Assembly: GCF_017948595.1 (NCBI RefSeq)
Contig: NZ_JAGFBV010000005.1
Coordinates: 124,001 to 188,000 of the forward strand
Source: Flavobacterium geliluteum
GTDB lineage: Bacteria > Bacteroidota > Bacteroidia > Flavobacteriales > Flavobacteriaceae
Length of the DNA: 64,000 nucleotides
Direction of reading: 5' to 3'
In this document: positions 9,953 through 18,974 of the stretch, one piece after another
Numbering within the stretch: the first letter of the stretch is position 1
Layout: the number at the start of each line of letters is the position of its first letter
Made by a program: the position numbers and the translations under genes
Notes under the pieces: model-generated
Database searches by the model: none
What the model was told of the DNA's origin: nothing
What the model saw: the letters and a program-made list of their open reading frames with translations, nothing else

Positions 9953-11182
9953 ATGTTAGAAAAAGAAGTTATAAATTTTGAGCGAACTGCCATTGTAGGT
10001 ATTGTTACTCAAAATCAGAGTGAGGAAAAACTTAACGAATATCTTGACGAATTAGAGTTTTTGACCTTTACCGCAGGTGGAGAGGTCATTAAACGTTTTT
10101 GGCAAAAAATGGAACGACCGAACCCGAAAACTTTTATGGGTACGGGAAAAATAGAAGAAATCAATCTTTATGTAAAAGAGAATGCTATTTCGACCTTGAT
10201 TTTTGATGATGAATTATCGCCATCACAACAAAAAAATATCTCTAAAATTATAGATTGTAAAATCTTGGACAGAACCAATTTGATTCTGGATATTTTTGCA
10301 CAAAGAGCCGAAAGTTCGTATGCAAGAACACAAGTAGAATTGGCACAATGTATCTATTTATTGCCAAGACTTTCTGGTTTATGGACACACCTTGAGCGTC
10401 AAAAAGGGGGTATTGGTATGCGTGGTCCTGGTGAAACAGAGATTGAAACCGATAGACGTATCGTACGTGACAGAATTTCGTTATTGAAAGAAAAAATCAA
10501 GACGATTGATAAACAAATGGGTGTTCAGCGAAGTAATCGTGGTGCAATGGTGCGCGTTGCTTTGGTGGGATATACCAATGTTGGAAAATCGACTTTGATG
10601 AATGCCGTTGGTAAAAGTGATGTTTTTGTTGAAAATAAATTATTTGCAACTTTAGATACGACTGTGCGCAAAGTGGTCATTAAAAACCTACCATTTTTGC
10701 TTTCTGATACTGTTGGATTTATCAGAAAGTTGCCTACGCAATTGGTAGATTCGTTCAAAAGTACCCTTGATGAGGTTCGCGAAGCCGATTTATTACTGCA
10801 TATTGTAGATATTTCGCATCCGGATTTTGAAGATCATATTGCATCCGTAAATCAGACGTTGCAGGATATTAAAGCACATGAAAAACCTGTTATAATGGTT
10901 TTTAATAAAATAGATGCTTATCAACATTTGACAATTGATGAAGATGATTTAATGACCGAAAAGACACCAAGACATTACACACTTGAGGAGTGGAAAACGA
11001 CTTGGATGCATCGTTTGGGCGAAAATAATGCATTGTTTATTTCCGCTGTCAACAAAGAAAATTTTGAAGAATTTAGAGAAAGAGTCTATGAGGCTGTTCG
11101 TCAGATTCATATTACCCGATTTCCGTATAATAAATTTTTGTATCCGGATTACAAAGATGCCATTGACAAAGAAGAGGAATAA
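9953..11182 (+). CDS. hflX: Ribosome-associated GTPase HflX
   Basis: GTPase that binds the large ribosomal subunit and splits or rescues stalled ribosomes under stress. The 409-residue product has the N-terminal HflX domain (PNPKTFMGTGKIEEI near 57-70) and the glycine-rich linker GGIGMRGPGETEIE (152-165). In the G domain the P-loop is GYTNVGKS (206-213), G3 is DTVGF and G4 is NKID. A TAAATTTG box at 9929-9936 is a plausible -7 element 16 bp before the ATG, giving a short leader. A strong bidirectional hairpin follows the gene. Confidence 0.97.
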   Translation: MLEKEVINFERTAIVGIVTQNQSEEKLNEYLDELEFLTFTAGGEVIKRFWQKMERPNPKTFMGTGKIEEINLYVKENAISTLIFDDELSPSQQKNISKIIDCKILDRTNLILDIFAQRAESSYARTQVELAQCIYLLPRLSGLWTHLERQKGGIGMRGPGETEIETDRRIVRDRISLLKEKIKTIDKQMGVQRSNRGAMVRVALVGYTNVGKSTLMNAVGKSDVFVENKLFATLDTTVRKVVIKNLPFLLSDTVGFIRKLPTQLVDSFKSTLDEVREADLLLHIVDISHPDFEDHIASVNQTLQDIKAHEKPVIMVFNKIDAYQHLTIDEDDLMTEKTPRHYTLEEWKTTWMHRLGENNALFISAVNKENFEEFRERVYEAVRQIHITRFPYNKFLYPDYKDAIDKEEE

Positions 11183-11184
11183 AA

Positions 11185-11222
11185 AAAACGGCTTTTGAGC
11201 ATCTCAAAAGCCGTTTTTTTTA
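11185..11222. terminator. Bidirectional terminator between convergent genes
   Basis: A perfect 15-bp stem (AACGGCTTTTGAG paired with CTCAAAAGCCGTT, small loop) has A and T tracts on both sides. It can stop both hflX and the leftward DUF3078 gene. Confidence 0.9.
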
Positions 11223-11237
11223 TATTTCATGCGTAGA

Positions 11238-12188
11238 TTAAAAACCAAAGTTAACGCCTAAACCAAAAACTTCACGGGTTTGAAATCCTTTAAAAGCATT
11301 GTCGTCATAAATTGCCTGAAACGATAGATTAGCCGACAAAAATTTGTTTACTTTCATTATAATATTCAAGGAATAATTAAGGTCAACATTTTGTGGATCT
11401 TCTAAATAATTAGAATATAAATTCAACGTGTTTTCGGCAGTTACGTTGGTCATTATCGCAAGTTTGTAATAAACCGAAGTATAGAAACCTAATTCGTATC
11501 GCATCGTTTTGTTTGCATCTACCCCAAAATAATCGCCATCAACATAAGGTAAACCGGTTCTTTGGTCGATGCCAGAGGTATAAAGGCCGTCTACAAAGGT
11601 AAATTTTGAAGTCAAAGGGGCAAAGTTTATTTTCAAATTATCATCTTTTGTCCAATAAATACCGGGACCTGTAGTAAGATATCCAGGTGACATAAATTTG
11701 GTATTTTCGGTTCTGATTTCCTTTCCATTGGCATCCTGACCGTAAAGATAGCCGGTAGAAAATTGGGTTCTAAAATTCAGGAAAAACGAGTAATACCACT
11801 GGCCAAAAGCTTTTTTTCCGAGAATAGAATTGAATTCTAAACGGTCATCTGTTTTCTTTTCAAAGTCTGCATTTTTGGTTTGTAAAAGACCGTACGAAGC
11901 TAGAATTTTGTTGTCCCAGGTTAGATCGTCTTTTTTATAATTAAAATCGTAATTGATACCCAAGGTTCCAGAAAAACTGTCTTCTCCTCCCGCAATCCAA
12001 TTGTTGAAACTAGATTGATTGAGTAGGAGCGATACAATTCCTTTTGTTTTCCAGCCTTCACCTTCAATAGTATCGTTGATTTTTTGTACAGCTTTTTCAG
12101 TATTTTGAATTAATTCTTTTTCAGTATTTTGAGCGTGTGCCCAAGTGAAATTTGCCAAAATGAACAGTAATAGTGCTGTCTTTCTCAT
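11238..12188 (-). CDS. DUF3078 outer-membrane-type beta protein
   Basis: 316-residue protein with signal peptide MRKTALLLFILANFTWAHAQ. The body is an amphipathic beta-rich sequence with the family landmarks LLLNQSSFNNWIAGGEDSFSGT and KILASYGLLQTKNADFEKKTDDRLE, and it ends in VFGLGVNFGF like a beta-barrel. DUF3078 proteins are widespread in Bacteroidetes and their job is unknown. The gene is the last of the leftward series that begins with the Suf genes, but 79 bp separate it from DUF2480, so it may be transcribed on its own. Confidence 0.85.
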   Translation of the reverse strand: MRKTALLLFILANFTWAHAQNTEKELIQNTEKAVQKINDTIEGEGWKTKGIVSLLLNQSSFNNWIAGGEDSFSGTLGINYDFNYKKDDLTWDNKILASYGLLQTKNADFEKKTDDRLEFNSILGKKAFGQWYYSFFLNFRTQFSTGYLYGQDANGKEIRTENTKFMSPGYLTTGPGIYWTKDDNLKINFAPLTSKFTFVDGLYTSGIDQRTGLPYVDGDYFGVDANKTMRYELGFYTSVYYKLAIMTNVTAENTLNLYSNYLEDPQNVDLNYSLNIIMKVNKFLSANLSFQAIYDDNAFKGFQTREVFGLGVNFGF

Positions 12189-12267
12189 GGTTTTTTATTT
12201 TAAAATGTATGAACAAAGATACTAAAAACCATTAAGATGATAAAAATTAGCCAATTATACTTGTAAA

Positions 12268-12777
12268 TTATTTCTTATTTTCTTTATAAAGAGGTACAGC
12301 TGAGCAAGCTTCTCCGTACATAATGCTTCTTGCAAAAGGTTGTAAATTGGTGGTCGCAATTATGTAAGCGCGCATCGGAACAGGTTTTTTTGAGCAGCCT
12401 TTTACGATAACGGGCTTATTTTTGTACGCAGCATAATCAACTTTGCTTAAGATTTCCTCATACAAACTGGCTTCTAAATCTTCTACAGTTCCGTTGATGA
12501 CTTTTGTGGCAAAAGGTGCCAATTGTACCGCCACCAGAATGGATGCCCAAGCCGGAACAATCGCATCGGTACTACAGTTGATAGCCACAAATTGATCTTG
12601 ATATTGTGACCAATTATGATTTTTGAGGTGTTCTCTAAAGTCTTTTTCTTTTAATAAAAAACCTTCTAAAAGCCATTGCGAAATGTCAATTTGTACACGT
12701 GCTCCTTCTGGATAATAATCTTCCAGATCAAAAACTTCTAAAGCACTATTGGCAACTTTATTGATTATTTCTTCCAT
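12268..12777 (-). CDS. DUF2480 family protein
   Basis: 169-residue cytoplasmic protein matching DUF2480 (EVFDLEDYYPEGARVQIDISQWL at the N terminus, then HNWSQYQDQFVAINCSTDAIVPAWA). The function is unknown. The family is restricted to Bacteroidetes and commonly lies next to the SUF/DUF59 gene, as here. Two cysteines occur in ordered segments (INCS and VKGCSKKP), with a third near the C terminus (GEACS). Genomic association suggests a role linked to Fe-S assembly, which is inference only. A palindromic AAAGTC repeat lies between it and the DUF59 gene. Confidence 0.85.
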   Translation of the reverse strand: MEEIINKVANSALEVFDLEDYYPEGARVQIDISQWLLEGFLLKEKDFREHLKNHNWSQYQDQFVAINCSTDAIVPAWASILVAVQLAPFATKVINGTVEDLEASLYEEILSKVDYAAYKNKPVIVKGCSKKPVPMRAYIIATTNLQPFARSIMYGEACSAVPLYKENKK

Positions 12778-12784
12778 AGTTAAA

Positions 12785-12858
12785 GTCGTAAAGTTTTAAA
12801 GTCAAAAGTGATAAAGTCTTTTAATCTTGAGACTTTATGACTTTTGACTTTATGACTA
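12785..12858. repeat. AAAGTC-type palindromic intergenic repeat
   Basis: AAAGTCAAAAGTGATAAAGT on the left is complementary, with one mismatch, to ACTTTATGACTTTTGACTTT on the right. It forms a hairpin in the gap between the DUF59 and DUF2480 genes. The same repeat family occurs on both sides of the four-helix-bundle gene at 18.5 kb. Confidence 0.7.
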
Positions 12859-12860
12859 TT

Positions 12861-13184
12861 TTAAAGCATTCCCAGTTCTAGTTTTGCTTCTTCGCTCATT
12901 AAATCTTTGCTCCAAGGTGGGTCAAAAGTAATTTCTACATCTACCTCTTTTATGTTTTCGATTGTTTTTACTTTTTCTTCAACTTCTCGTGGCAAACTTT
13001 CTGCAACTGGACAGTTTGGAGAAGTAAGAGTCATCAGGATTTTTACTTCATAATCGGTGTTGACCATGACATCATAAATTAATCCTAATTCGTAAATATC
13101 TACAGGAATCTCAGGGTCGTAAATGCTTTTTAAAACTTTTACAATTGATTCTCCTAATTCGTTGGTGTCTATTTCTTGTTCCAT
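12861..13184 (-). CDS. SUF-associated DUF59/MIP18 protein (SufT-like)
   Basis: 107-residue Fe-S assembly factor with DPEIPV (23-28), ELGLIYD and the cysteine in TSPNCP (Cys58), all characteristic of the DUF59/SufT/PaaD fold. Such proteins help cluster maturation or delivery. The frame is open to 13211, but ATG 13184 avoids running into sufE and gives a normal N terminus. It ends the core suf gene order sufS-lipoprotein-sufE-sufT, only 4 bp from sufE. Confidence 0.9.
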   Translation of the reverse strand: MEQEIDTNELGESIVKVLKSIYDPEIPVDIYELGLIYDVMVNTDYEVKILMTLTSPNCPVAESLPREVEEKVKTIENIKEVDVEITFDPPWSKDLMSEEAKLELGML

Positions 13185-13188
13185 TTTT

Positions 13189-13620
13189 TTAATTTTTATT
13201 TTTTGAATCAAATGCTAAAGCATACATTTTGATGTTTTTTATCATCGAAACCAATCCGTTAGCGCGTGTCGCCGATAAATGTTCTTTAAGGCCAATATCA
13301 TCAATAAAATCAGTATCAGCGGCTAAAATATCGGAAGCTTTTTGGTTGGAGAAAGTACGAATCAAGATGGCAATAATTCCTTTTGTTAAAATAGCATCGC
13401 TATCGGCAGTAAAAAGTATTTTATCATCATTTTGCTCGCCTTGTAGCCAAACTTTAGACTGGCAGCCTTTGATCAAATTCTCGTCTGTTTTGTATTCTTC
13501 TTGAATCAAGGGAAGACTTTTTCCTAACTCGATGATGTACTCATAACGTTGCATCCAATCATCAAACATAGAGAATTCGTCTATTATTTCGTTTTGTATT
13601 TCTTTTATTGTCATCATCAT
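13189..13620 (-). CDS. sufE: Cysteine desulfuration protein SufE
   Basis: Accepts persulfide sulfur from SufS and passes it to the SufBCD scaffold. The 143-residue product has the acceptor Cys53 in the conserved segment ENLIKGCQSKVW. Three consecutive ATG codons stand at the start (13620, 13617, 13614) and the true start among them is not decidable. The first overlaps the stop codon of the upstream lipoprotein gene, which indicates translational coupling. Confidence 0.95.
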   Translation of the reverse strand: MMMTIKEIQNEIIDEFSMFDDWMQRYEYIIELGKSLPLIQEEYKTDENLIKGCQSKVWLQGEQNDDKILFTADSDAILTKGIIAILIRTFSNQKASDILAADTDFIDDIGLKEHLSATRANGLVSMIKNIKMYALAFDSKNKN

Positions 13621-14045
13621 TATTCTTCAGTAAAATCAACTAACAAATTTACAAGTTTTTCTATTTCTTTTGGAGGAAAACCATTGTCGAAACCTTGCGT
13701 TTCGTATGTTTTTTGATTTTGAATTATTTTTAAATTTCCAATAGCAGCACCATCATAAAAACGTTTTTCAGTGGGAGCTTTTAAAGTTGCGATTGTTTCT
13801 ACATTTATTTTTTCAAACTCAGTTACAATTTGGTTCCATTTTGCTAAATCCATTTTACTTTCAACAGCATCTTTGCCTCTTTCATTTTCTACCCAAACAG
13901 TTTGGTTTTGAACCGTGATTTTTTTGTAGAAACCTCTTGACATGGCCGAGTATTCTATAGAAGTAGTGGCCATGTCTGGTTTTTTCTGACTTGAACATCC
14001 GGTTCCAATCACGATGGTCAAGAGTAACAAAGATACTATTCTCAT
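13620..14045 (-). CDS. Small lipoprotein of unknown function within the suf cluster
   Basis: 141 residues. The signal peptide ends in the lipobox VIGTGC, so Cys17 should be lipidated. The mature part includes YSAMSRGFYKKITVQNQTVWVENERG and FYDGAAIGNLKI, and I do not recognise a function. It lies between sufS (11 bp) and sufE (overlapping start/stop), so it is cotranscribed with them. A periplasmic lipoprotein has no evident place in cytoplasmic Fe-S assembly, so its position may be fortuitous. Confidence 0.75.
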   Translation of the reverse strand: MRIVSLLLLTIVIGTGCSSQKKPDMATTSIEYSAMSRGFYKKITVQNQTVWVENERGKDAVESKMDLAKWNQIVTEFEKINVETIATLKAPTEKRFYDGAAIGNLKIIQNQKTYETQGFDNGFPPKEIEKLVNLLVDFTEE

Positions 14046-14056
14046 AAAAATATTTT

Positions 14057-15271
14057 TTAGCTTAACATTGTTTGGGCTTTTTTAACGGCTTCTACCATCA
14101 AATCAATTTCTTCTTTGGTATTGTAAAAAGAAAAAGAAGCACGAATAGTTCCAGGAATACAAAAGAAATTCATAATCGGTTGAGCACAATGATGTCCTGT
14201 TCGAACTGCAATTCCTAATTTGTCGATAATTGAACCGATATCGTAAGGATGAATACCATCGATATTAAACGAAATTACAGAAGCTTTATTTTTTCCTGTT
14301 CCGTAGATTTTCAATCCTTCAATCTCCAATAAACGCTTTGTAGCGTATTGTAACAATTCTTCCTCATGCGCATGAATAGCTTCAAAACCAATTTCATTCA
14401 TGTAATCAATAGCGGTTCCAAGAACTATTCCGCCTGCAATATTAGGTGTTCCAGCTTCAAATTTATGAGGCAAATCGGCATAAGTTGTTTTTTCGAAAGT
14501 AACTTCCTTGATCATTTCACCACCGCCCTGATAAGGAGGAAGTTTGTTTAGCCACGCTTCTTTTCCGTATAAAATTCCGGTTCCAGTCGGGCCGCACATT
14601 TTATGTCCTGAAAAAGCATAAAAATCACAATCCAAATCCTGAACATCCGGTTTTAAATGGGGAACAGCTTGTGCACCATCAATAAGGACCGCAGCACCAA
14701 CCGCATGTGCTTTATCGATCATATATTTTATAGGATTGATAGTTCCTAAAGCATTCGAAATATGATTTACAGTGACTACTTTTGTGTTTTCTGACAACAA
14801 AGTATCATAGGCTTCCATGATCAATTCGCCTTCTTCGTTCATCGGAATCACTTTTAGGGTTGCACCGGTTTTTTCACATAACATTTGCCAAGGCACAATA
14901 TTACTGTGATGTTCCAATGCAGAGACTAAAATTTCATCGCCAGGTTTTAAAATCGAAGCAAATCCGTTTGTCACCAAATTGATCCCGTGGGTTGTTCCAG
15001 AAGTAAAAAGTACTTCGTGAGCAAACTTGGCATTGATATGTTGTTGCACTTTCCCACGAGAAAGCTCGTAAGCATCAGTCGCTAATTGACTTAAAGTATG
15101 TACGCCACGGTGAATGTTGGCATTTATTTCTTGGTAATATTTGGCGTCAGCGTCAATTACAATTTGTGGTTTTTGTGAAGTTGCGCCGTTGTCGAAATAT
15201 ACCAAGGGTTTTCCGTTCACTTTTTGTGAAAGTATCGGAAAATCAGCTCTTATTTTTTGAATATCTAGCAT
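14057..15271 (-). CDS. sufS: Cysteine desulfurase SufS
   Basis: PLP enzyme that converts cysteine to alanine and forms a persulfide for Fe-S cluster assembly. The 404-residue product has the PLP lysine Lys224 in SGHKMCGPTGTG and the persulfide cysteine Cys362 in RTGHHCAQP. It has no long insertion before the active Cys, so it is a group II desulfurase dependent on SufE, which follows two genes later. It is separated from sufD by two rightward genes, so it needs a promoter of its own in 15272-15492. Confidence 0.97.
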   Translation of the reverse strand: MLDIQKIRADFPILSQKVNGKPLVYFDNGATSQKPQIVIDADAKYYQEINANIHRGVHTLSQLATDAYELSRGKVQQHINAKFAHEVLFTSGTTHGINLVTNGFASILKPGDEILVSALEHHSNIVPWQMLCEKTGATLKVIPMNEEGELIMEAYDTLLSENTKVVTVNHISNALGTINPIKYMIDKAHAVGAAVLIDGAQAVPHLKPDVQDLDCDFYAFSGHKMCGPTGTGILYGKEAWLNKLPPYQGGGEMIKEVTFEKTTYADLPHKFEAGTPNIAGGIVLGTAIDYMNEIGFEAIHAHEEELLQYATKRLLEIEGLKIYGTGKNKASVISFNIDGIHPYDIGSIIDKLGIAVRTGHHCAQPIMNFFCIPGTIRASFSFYNTKEEIDLMVEAVKKAQTMLS

Positions 15272-15492
15272 AATTTATTTAGAAAAATTCTAAGTACAAA
15301 AGTACTAAAACTAAATTGTTTTATGCTTCTATTCTATCATTTCCTTTTATAGCGCTATTAATAGAAAAATTAAAAAGATAATAAAATGGTTTTTTACTCA
15401 ATTTCTGAATGTTATCAGTTAAAAATCTAAATTCTATCTTAATATCTTGATCATAAATTAATTATATTGCAATAAAAATACTTTTAGCGTTT

Positions 15493-16842
15493 ATGAAAAA
15501 AATTCTCAAATTAGTCGCGATTGTTTTAGTACTTGTTTTTCTTTATTTTGGATTCACCACTTATCCAAAACTTGATTTGATTTCTGGCTTTTCTGCCAAA
15601 AGTATTGCTTCGGGTCATTTCATGGATAACCGTTCAAAGGAATTAATCGAAAAAACCGATAATGATATTCCGCTATTAAATTTAGCAAGTAATACTATCA
15701 ATGAAGCTGGCAGATTTGCAACTTCGTCAGTCTATGGTCTGAAAGAAAGAAAGGCAATTTACCGTGAAGGTTTAGGAGCAACGTTGATAAATGACAATTT
15801 TGATGTCAATAAACCTTATTTATTGCCAAAAAGAACGCAGTTGGTTACTAATTTGCCTTTCCCTTACGGGAATATAGAGCCAAAAGACACTCTTTTTTCA
15901 AATATAGATTATTCAAAATTGAAGAAAGCAGTCGAAAGTGCTTTTGACCAAGCGGGAAGACAAGCCAAAAGAACGCGTGCGGTCGTAGTTTTGTATAAAG
16001 ATAAATTGATAGCCGAGAAATACGATAAAAACTTTAGTAAAGACAGTAAAATTTTAGGTTGGTCGATGACGAAAAGTATCACTAGTGCTGCTTTTGGAGT
16101 ACTTGCCAAACAAGGAAAAATTGACATTTATAAACCTGCTCCCATTGTAGAATGGAAAAATGATGAGCGTAAAAAGATCACGATAAACGATTTGCTTCAC
16201 ATGAATTCTGGTTTAGAATGGGAAGAAAATTACAGTACGATTTGCGATGCTACAAAAATGCTTTTTGAGGCTGAAGATATGGGGAAAGTACAAATGGAAA
16301 AGCCAGCTCAGTTTGCACCAAACGCTCATTGGAATTACTCTTCTGGAACGACTAATTTGTTGTCTAGAATTTTAAAAAATCAATTCAAAACCCAACAAGA
16401 ATACCTTGATTTTTGGTACAGCGCCGTAATCGACAAAATCGGAATGAACTCAATGATTGTAGAGCAAGATATGTCGGGAACTTTTGTGGGTTCGTCTTAC
16501 GGATGGGCAACGCCAAGAGATTGGTCAAAATTTGGATTGCTGTACTTGCATAAAGGAAACTGGAACGGCGAACAAATTCTAGATGAAAGCTGGGTAAAAT
16601 ATACAGCAACCCCAACCCATACCTCTAATGGACAATATGGAGCTCAATTTTGGTTAAATGCTGGTGGGAAATTTCCAGATGTACCTAGAGATATGTTTTA
16701 TTGCAGCGGTTTTCAAGGACAGATGGTGGCAATTATTCCGTCTTTAGATATGGTGATTGTGAGAATGGGATTGAAGGAAGAAGATCAGGGATTTGATTTT
16801 AATGAGTTTTTGAAGGGGATTATTGAGAGTGTTAAGAAGTAA
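15493..16842 (+). CDS. Serine hydrolase, beta-lactamase/class C PBP-like
   Basis: 449-residue protein with an N-terminal membrane anchor (about residues 2-24) and an extracytoplasmic penicillin-binding fold. The active-site tetrad SMTK is at 191-194 and the second element is Tyr in HWNYSSG (about 277). A third element is less clear (CSGFQGQM). The family includes esterases, D-aminopeptidases and lactamases, so the substrate is open. It runs against the suf genes and splits sufD from sufS. A small membrane-protein gene follows by 8 bp. Confidence 0.87.
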   Translation: MKKILKLVAIVLVLVFLYFGFTTYPKLDLISGFSAKSIASGHFMDNRSKELIEKTDNDIPLLNLASNTINEAGRFATSSVYGLKERKAIYREGLGATLINDNFDVNKPYLLPKRTQLVTNLPFPYGNIEPKDTLFSNIDYSKLKKAVESAFDQAGRQAKRTRAVVVLYKDKLIAEKYDKNFSKDSKILGWSMTKSITSAAFGVLAKQGKIDIYKPAPIVEWKNDERKKITINDLLHMNSGLEWEENYSTICDATKMLFEAEDMGKVQMEKPAQFAPNAHWNYSSGTTNLLSRILKNQFKTQQEYLDFWYSAVIDKIGMNSMIVEQDMSGTFVGSSYGWATPRDWSKFGLLYLHKGNWNGEQILDESWVKYTATPTHTSNGQYGAQFWLNAGGKFPDVPRDMFYCSGFQGQMVAIIPSLDMVIVRMGLKEEDQGFDFNEFLKGIIESVKK

Positions 16843-16850
16843 GTTTATAA

Positions 16851-17024
16851 ATGAAAAAGAGAAATTTTCTACTACCTGTTTTTCTGTTATTTTTTGGCTG
16901 GATTCTTGGTGGTTTTGGATTTACTACAACAGTAGGACATCCAATAAGTACAATTTGTTTTTGTATTGGATTAGGTCTGTCATTTTTAGGATTTATATTT
17001 CTTATTTTTAGATTAAAAAAATAA
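16851..17024 (+). CDS. Small two-helix membrane protein
   Basis: 57 residues from ATG 16851, 8 bp after the serine hydrolase stop. MKKRN precedes two hydrophobic segments (about 6-25 and 34-54), and the end is basic (RLKK). The close spacing and typical codon use suggest it is real and cotranscribed with the hydrolase. No family is recognised. Confidence 0.5.
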   Translation: MKKRNFLLPVFLLFFGWILGGFGFTTTVGHPISTICFCIGLGLSFLGFIFLIFRLKK

Positions 17025-17029
17025 ATTTA

Positions 17030-17128
17030 ACCGCAAAGAATACAAGGTATAAAACTGCAAAGTTCGCAAAGTTTAATAATAAACCTTTGCGAACTCTGCA
17101 TAAATCTTTGTGAACCTTGCGGTAAAAT
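17030..17128. repeat. Intergenic inverted repeat (ACCGCAAAG type)
   Basis: The left arm ACCGCAAAGAATACAAGGT pairs with the right arm ACCTTGCGGT region, and an inner pair GCAAAGTTCGCAAAGTTT matches AAACCTTTGCGAACTCTGC. It lies between the convergent small membrane-protein gene and sufD and may act as a bidirectional terminator. Confidence 0.7.
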
Positions 17129-17131
17129 CAT

Positions 17132-18448
17132 CTACAAATCAAATCCTAAATTCACGCCTAATTTCGTAGCGATGATTTTAGTAATTCTTTGTTTTAATTC
17201 TGGTATTTTGATGCTTTCGATAACGGCATTCGAGAATGCGTACATCAATAAAGCTTTGGCTTCTTTTTTAGGGATTCCACGAGATTGCATGTAGAACATT
17301 GCCGTTTCGTCTAATTGTCCAACAGTACAACCGTGAGAACATTTTACGTCATCAGCAAAAATTTCTAATTGTGGTTTTGCGTTGATAGTGGCTTTATCAC
17401 TCAACAAAATATTGTTGCTTTTCTGGAAAGCGTTTGTTTTTTGAGCGTCTTTTTCAACCAAAACTTTTCCGTTGAAAACGCCTGTTGAGCGGTCAGAAAA
17501 AATTCCTTTATAATCCTGAAAACTTTCGCAATTTGGCGTTGAGTGATTGACCAAAGTATAATGATCAACGTGTTGTTTGTCGCTTAGAATTGTGATTCCG
17601 TTTAGCGTACTTGTCAATCTTTCACCAAAGTGATAAAAATTCAAGTTGTTACGTGTAAGATTACCTCCAAACGAAAAGGTATGTACAGAAGCATGACTTT
17701 CTTGCTGTTGCGAAACATACGTATTATCAATTAGATTTGCTTCGCTATTATCGTTTTGAATTTTATAATAGTCAATGATAGCACGTTTTTGAGCAAAAAT
17801 CTCAGTAACCGAATTGGTTAAAACCGGATTTTCGTTCAAACTTTGATGGCGCTCGATAATTTGAACATGTGAATTTTCGCCTACAATAACCAAATTTCTT
17901 GGCTGAACCATTAATGCAGCTTCATTTCCTGTTGAGAAATACATGATTTCAATAGGTTTGTCAGCTACTTTCTTTTTCGGAATATTGATGAAAGCTCCTT
18001 CAGAAGCAAAAGCAGTATTTAACGAAGTCAAACTTTCGTCTTTGCTTGCGATTTGATTGAAGTAGGTATCAATAACCATTTTATATTTTGGTTTGGTCAA
18101 TGCCGATGACATCAGACAAACATCGATTCCGTCGTGTGTGGTAGAAGACAAATGCGAACTAAAAACGCCATCAATAAACACTAATTTATAAGTGTCGATT
18201 TCGTGTAAAAAGTATTTTTTTACATGATTAAATTCGATTGCATTTTCTGCCTTTGGAAAAACGGTAAAGTCATTTTTTAAGATGGCGTTTAGCGATGTGT
18301 ATTTCCAAGCTTCCTCTTTTTTGGTTGGGAAACCTTTATTTTCGAAGTTTTTTAAGGCATTTGTACGTATGTCATGTAAATCTGAATGTACATCAACACG
18401 CTCTTCAAAAGCCATAAAAGACGATACTAATTTTTCTTTTAAATCCAT
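17132..18448 (-). CDS. sufD: Fe-S cluster assembly protein SufD
   Basis: Scaffold subunit of the SufBC2D complex, 438 residues. The N-terminal helical domain is followed by the beta-helix core. The C-terminal segment KCSHGCTVGQLDETAMFYMQSRGI carries the conserved Cys/His used at the SufB-SufD interface. It comes after sufC with one foreign-looking gene between. It is the last gene before the strand switch. Confidence 0.96.
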   Translation of the reverse strand: MDLKEKLVSSFMAFEERVDVHSDLHDIRTNALKNFENKGFPTKKEEAWKYTSLNAILKNDFTVFPKAENAIEFNHVKKYFLHEIDTYKLVFIDGVFSSHLSSTTHDGIDVCLMSSALTKPKYKMVIDTYFNQIASKDESLTSLNTAFASEGAFINIPKKKVADKPIEIMYFSTGNEAALMVQPRNLVIVGENSHVQIIERHQSLNENPVLTNSVTEIFAQKRAIIDYYKIQNDNSEANLIDNTYVSQQQESHASVHTFSFGGNLTRNNLNFYHFGERLTSTLNGITILSDKQHVDHYTLVNHSTPNCESFQDYKGIFSDRSTGVFNGKVLVEKDAQKTNAFQKSNNILLSDKATINAKPQLEIFADDVKCSHGCTVGQLDETAMFYMQSRGIPKKEAKALLMYAFSNAVIESIKIPELKQRITKIIATKLGVNLGFDL

Positions 18449-18456
18449 TTTCTTTT

Positions 18457-18564
18457 CTAGTCTTAAAGTCGAAAGTCAAAAGTCAAAAGTCTTAAGATTG
18501 TCGACTGTTTTGCCAAAAGGATAAAATTTATAGTTCAAAGTTTAAAACTTTATGACTTTGGACT
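18457..18564. repeat. AAAGTC-type palindromic repeat between sufD and the four-helix-bundle gene
   Basis: Tandem AAAGTC units (AAAGTCGAAAGTCAAAAGTC near 18465-18490) are matched by inverted GACTTTATG-type units near 18548-18575. It is the same repeat family as at 12785-12858, and the right arm overlaps the end of the neighbouring gene. Confidence 0.65.
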
Positions 18565-18933
18565 TTATGGCTTTGGGCTCAAATATTTAATAAAACCACT
18601 TAATAGCTTCGATATTTCTGTTACCGATTCTAAAAGTATTTCAAATTCTTCTTTTACAATATAATCTAAATCAAATGCTAAATATAATTGAGATCGAACT
18701 TCTCCTGCAGATGCTTTGGCCACGTACAAAAAGTAGATAAATTCTTTGTCTGTATTTCGTTCAAAACCTTCTGCTATATTTGATGAAATAGATAATGATG
18801 CTCTTCTGATTTGTCTAACGAAACCAAAGTCTTTTTTGAAACTAGGACTCTCAGTTGCCAAATAAATTCTTTTGTTGAAAACTCTAGATTTTTGCCAAGA
18901 ATTAATTTCTTCGAAAGAATTAAATTTACCCAT
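18565..18933 (-). CDS. Four-helix-bundle protein (S23/IVS-encoded family)
   Basis: 122 residues matching the small all-helical family found in 23S rRNA intervening sequences and scattered in many genomes. The pattern is INSWQKSRVFNKRIY, then FVRQIRRASLSISSNIAEGFERN, then EFIYFLYVAKASAGEVRSQLYLA, then a last helix. The family's role is unknown. Here it sits between sufC and sufD in the same direction, bordered by AAAGTC repeats on both sides. That suggests insertion into an older sufC-sufD pair (inference). Confidence 0.88.
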   Translation of the reverse strand: MGKFNSFEEINSWQKSRVFNKRIYLATESPSFKKDFGFVRQIRRASLSISSNIAEGFERNTDKEFIYFLYVAKASAGEVRSQLYLAFDLDYIVKEEFEILLESVTEISKLLSGFIKYLSPKP

Positions 18934-18972
18934 AGTTCCTTTAGACTTTGCGACTTTAGACTTTACAGACTG
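18934..18972. repeat. AAAGTC-type half repeat between the four-helix-bundle gene and sufC
   Basis: It contains AGACTTTGCGACTTTAGACT followed by TTACAGACT, so three GACTTT units in one polarity only. It mirrors the repeat at the other end of the four-helix-bundle gene. Confidence 0.6.
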
Positions 18973-18974
18973 TT

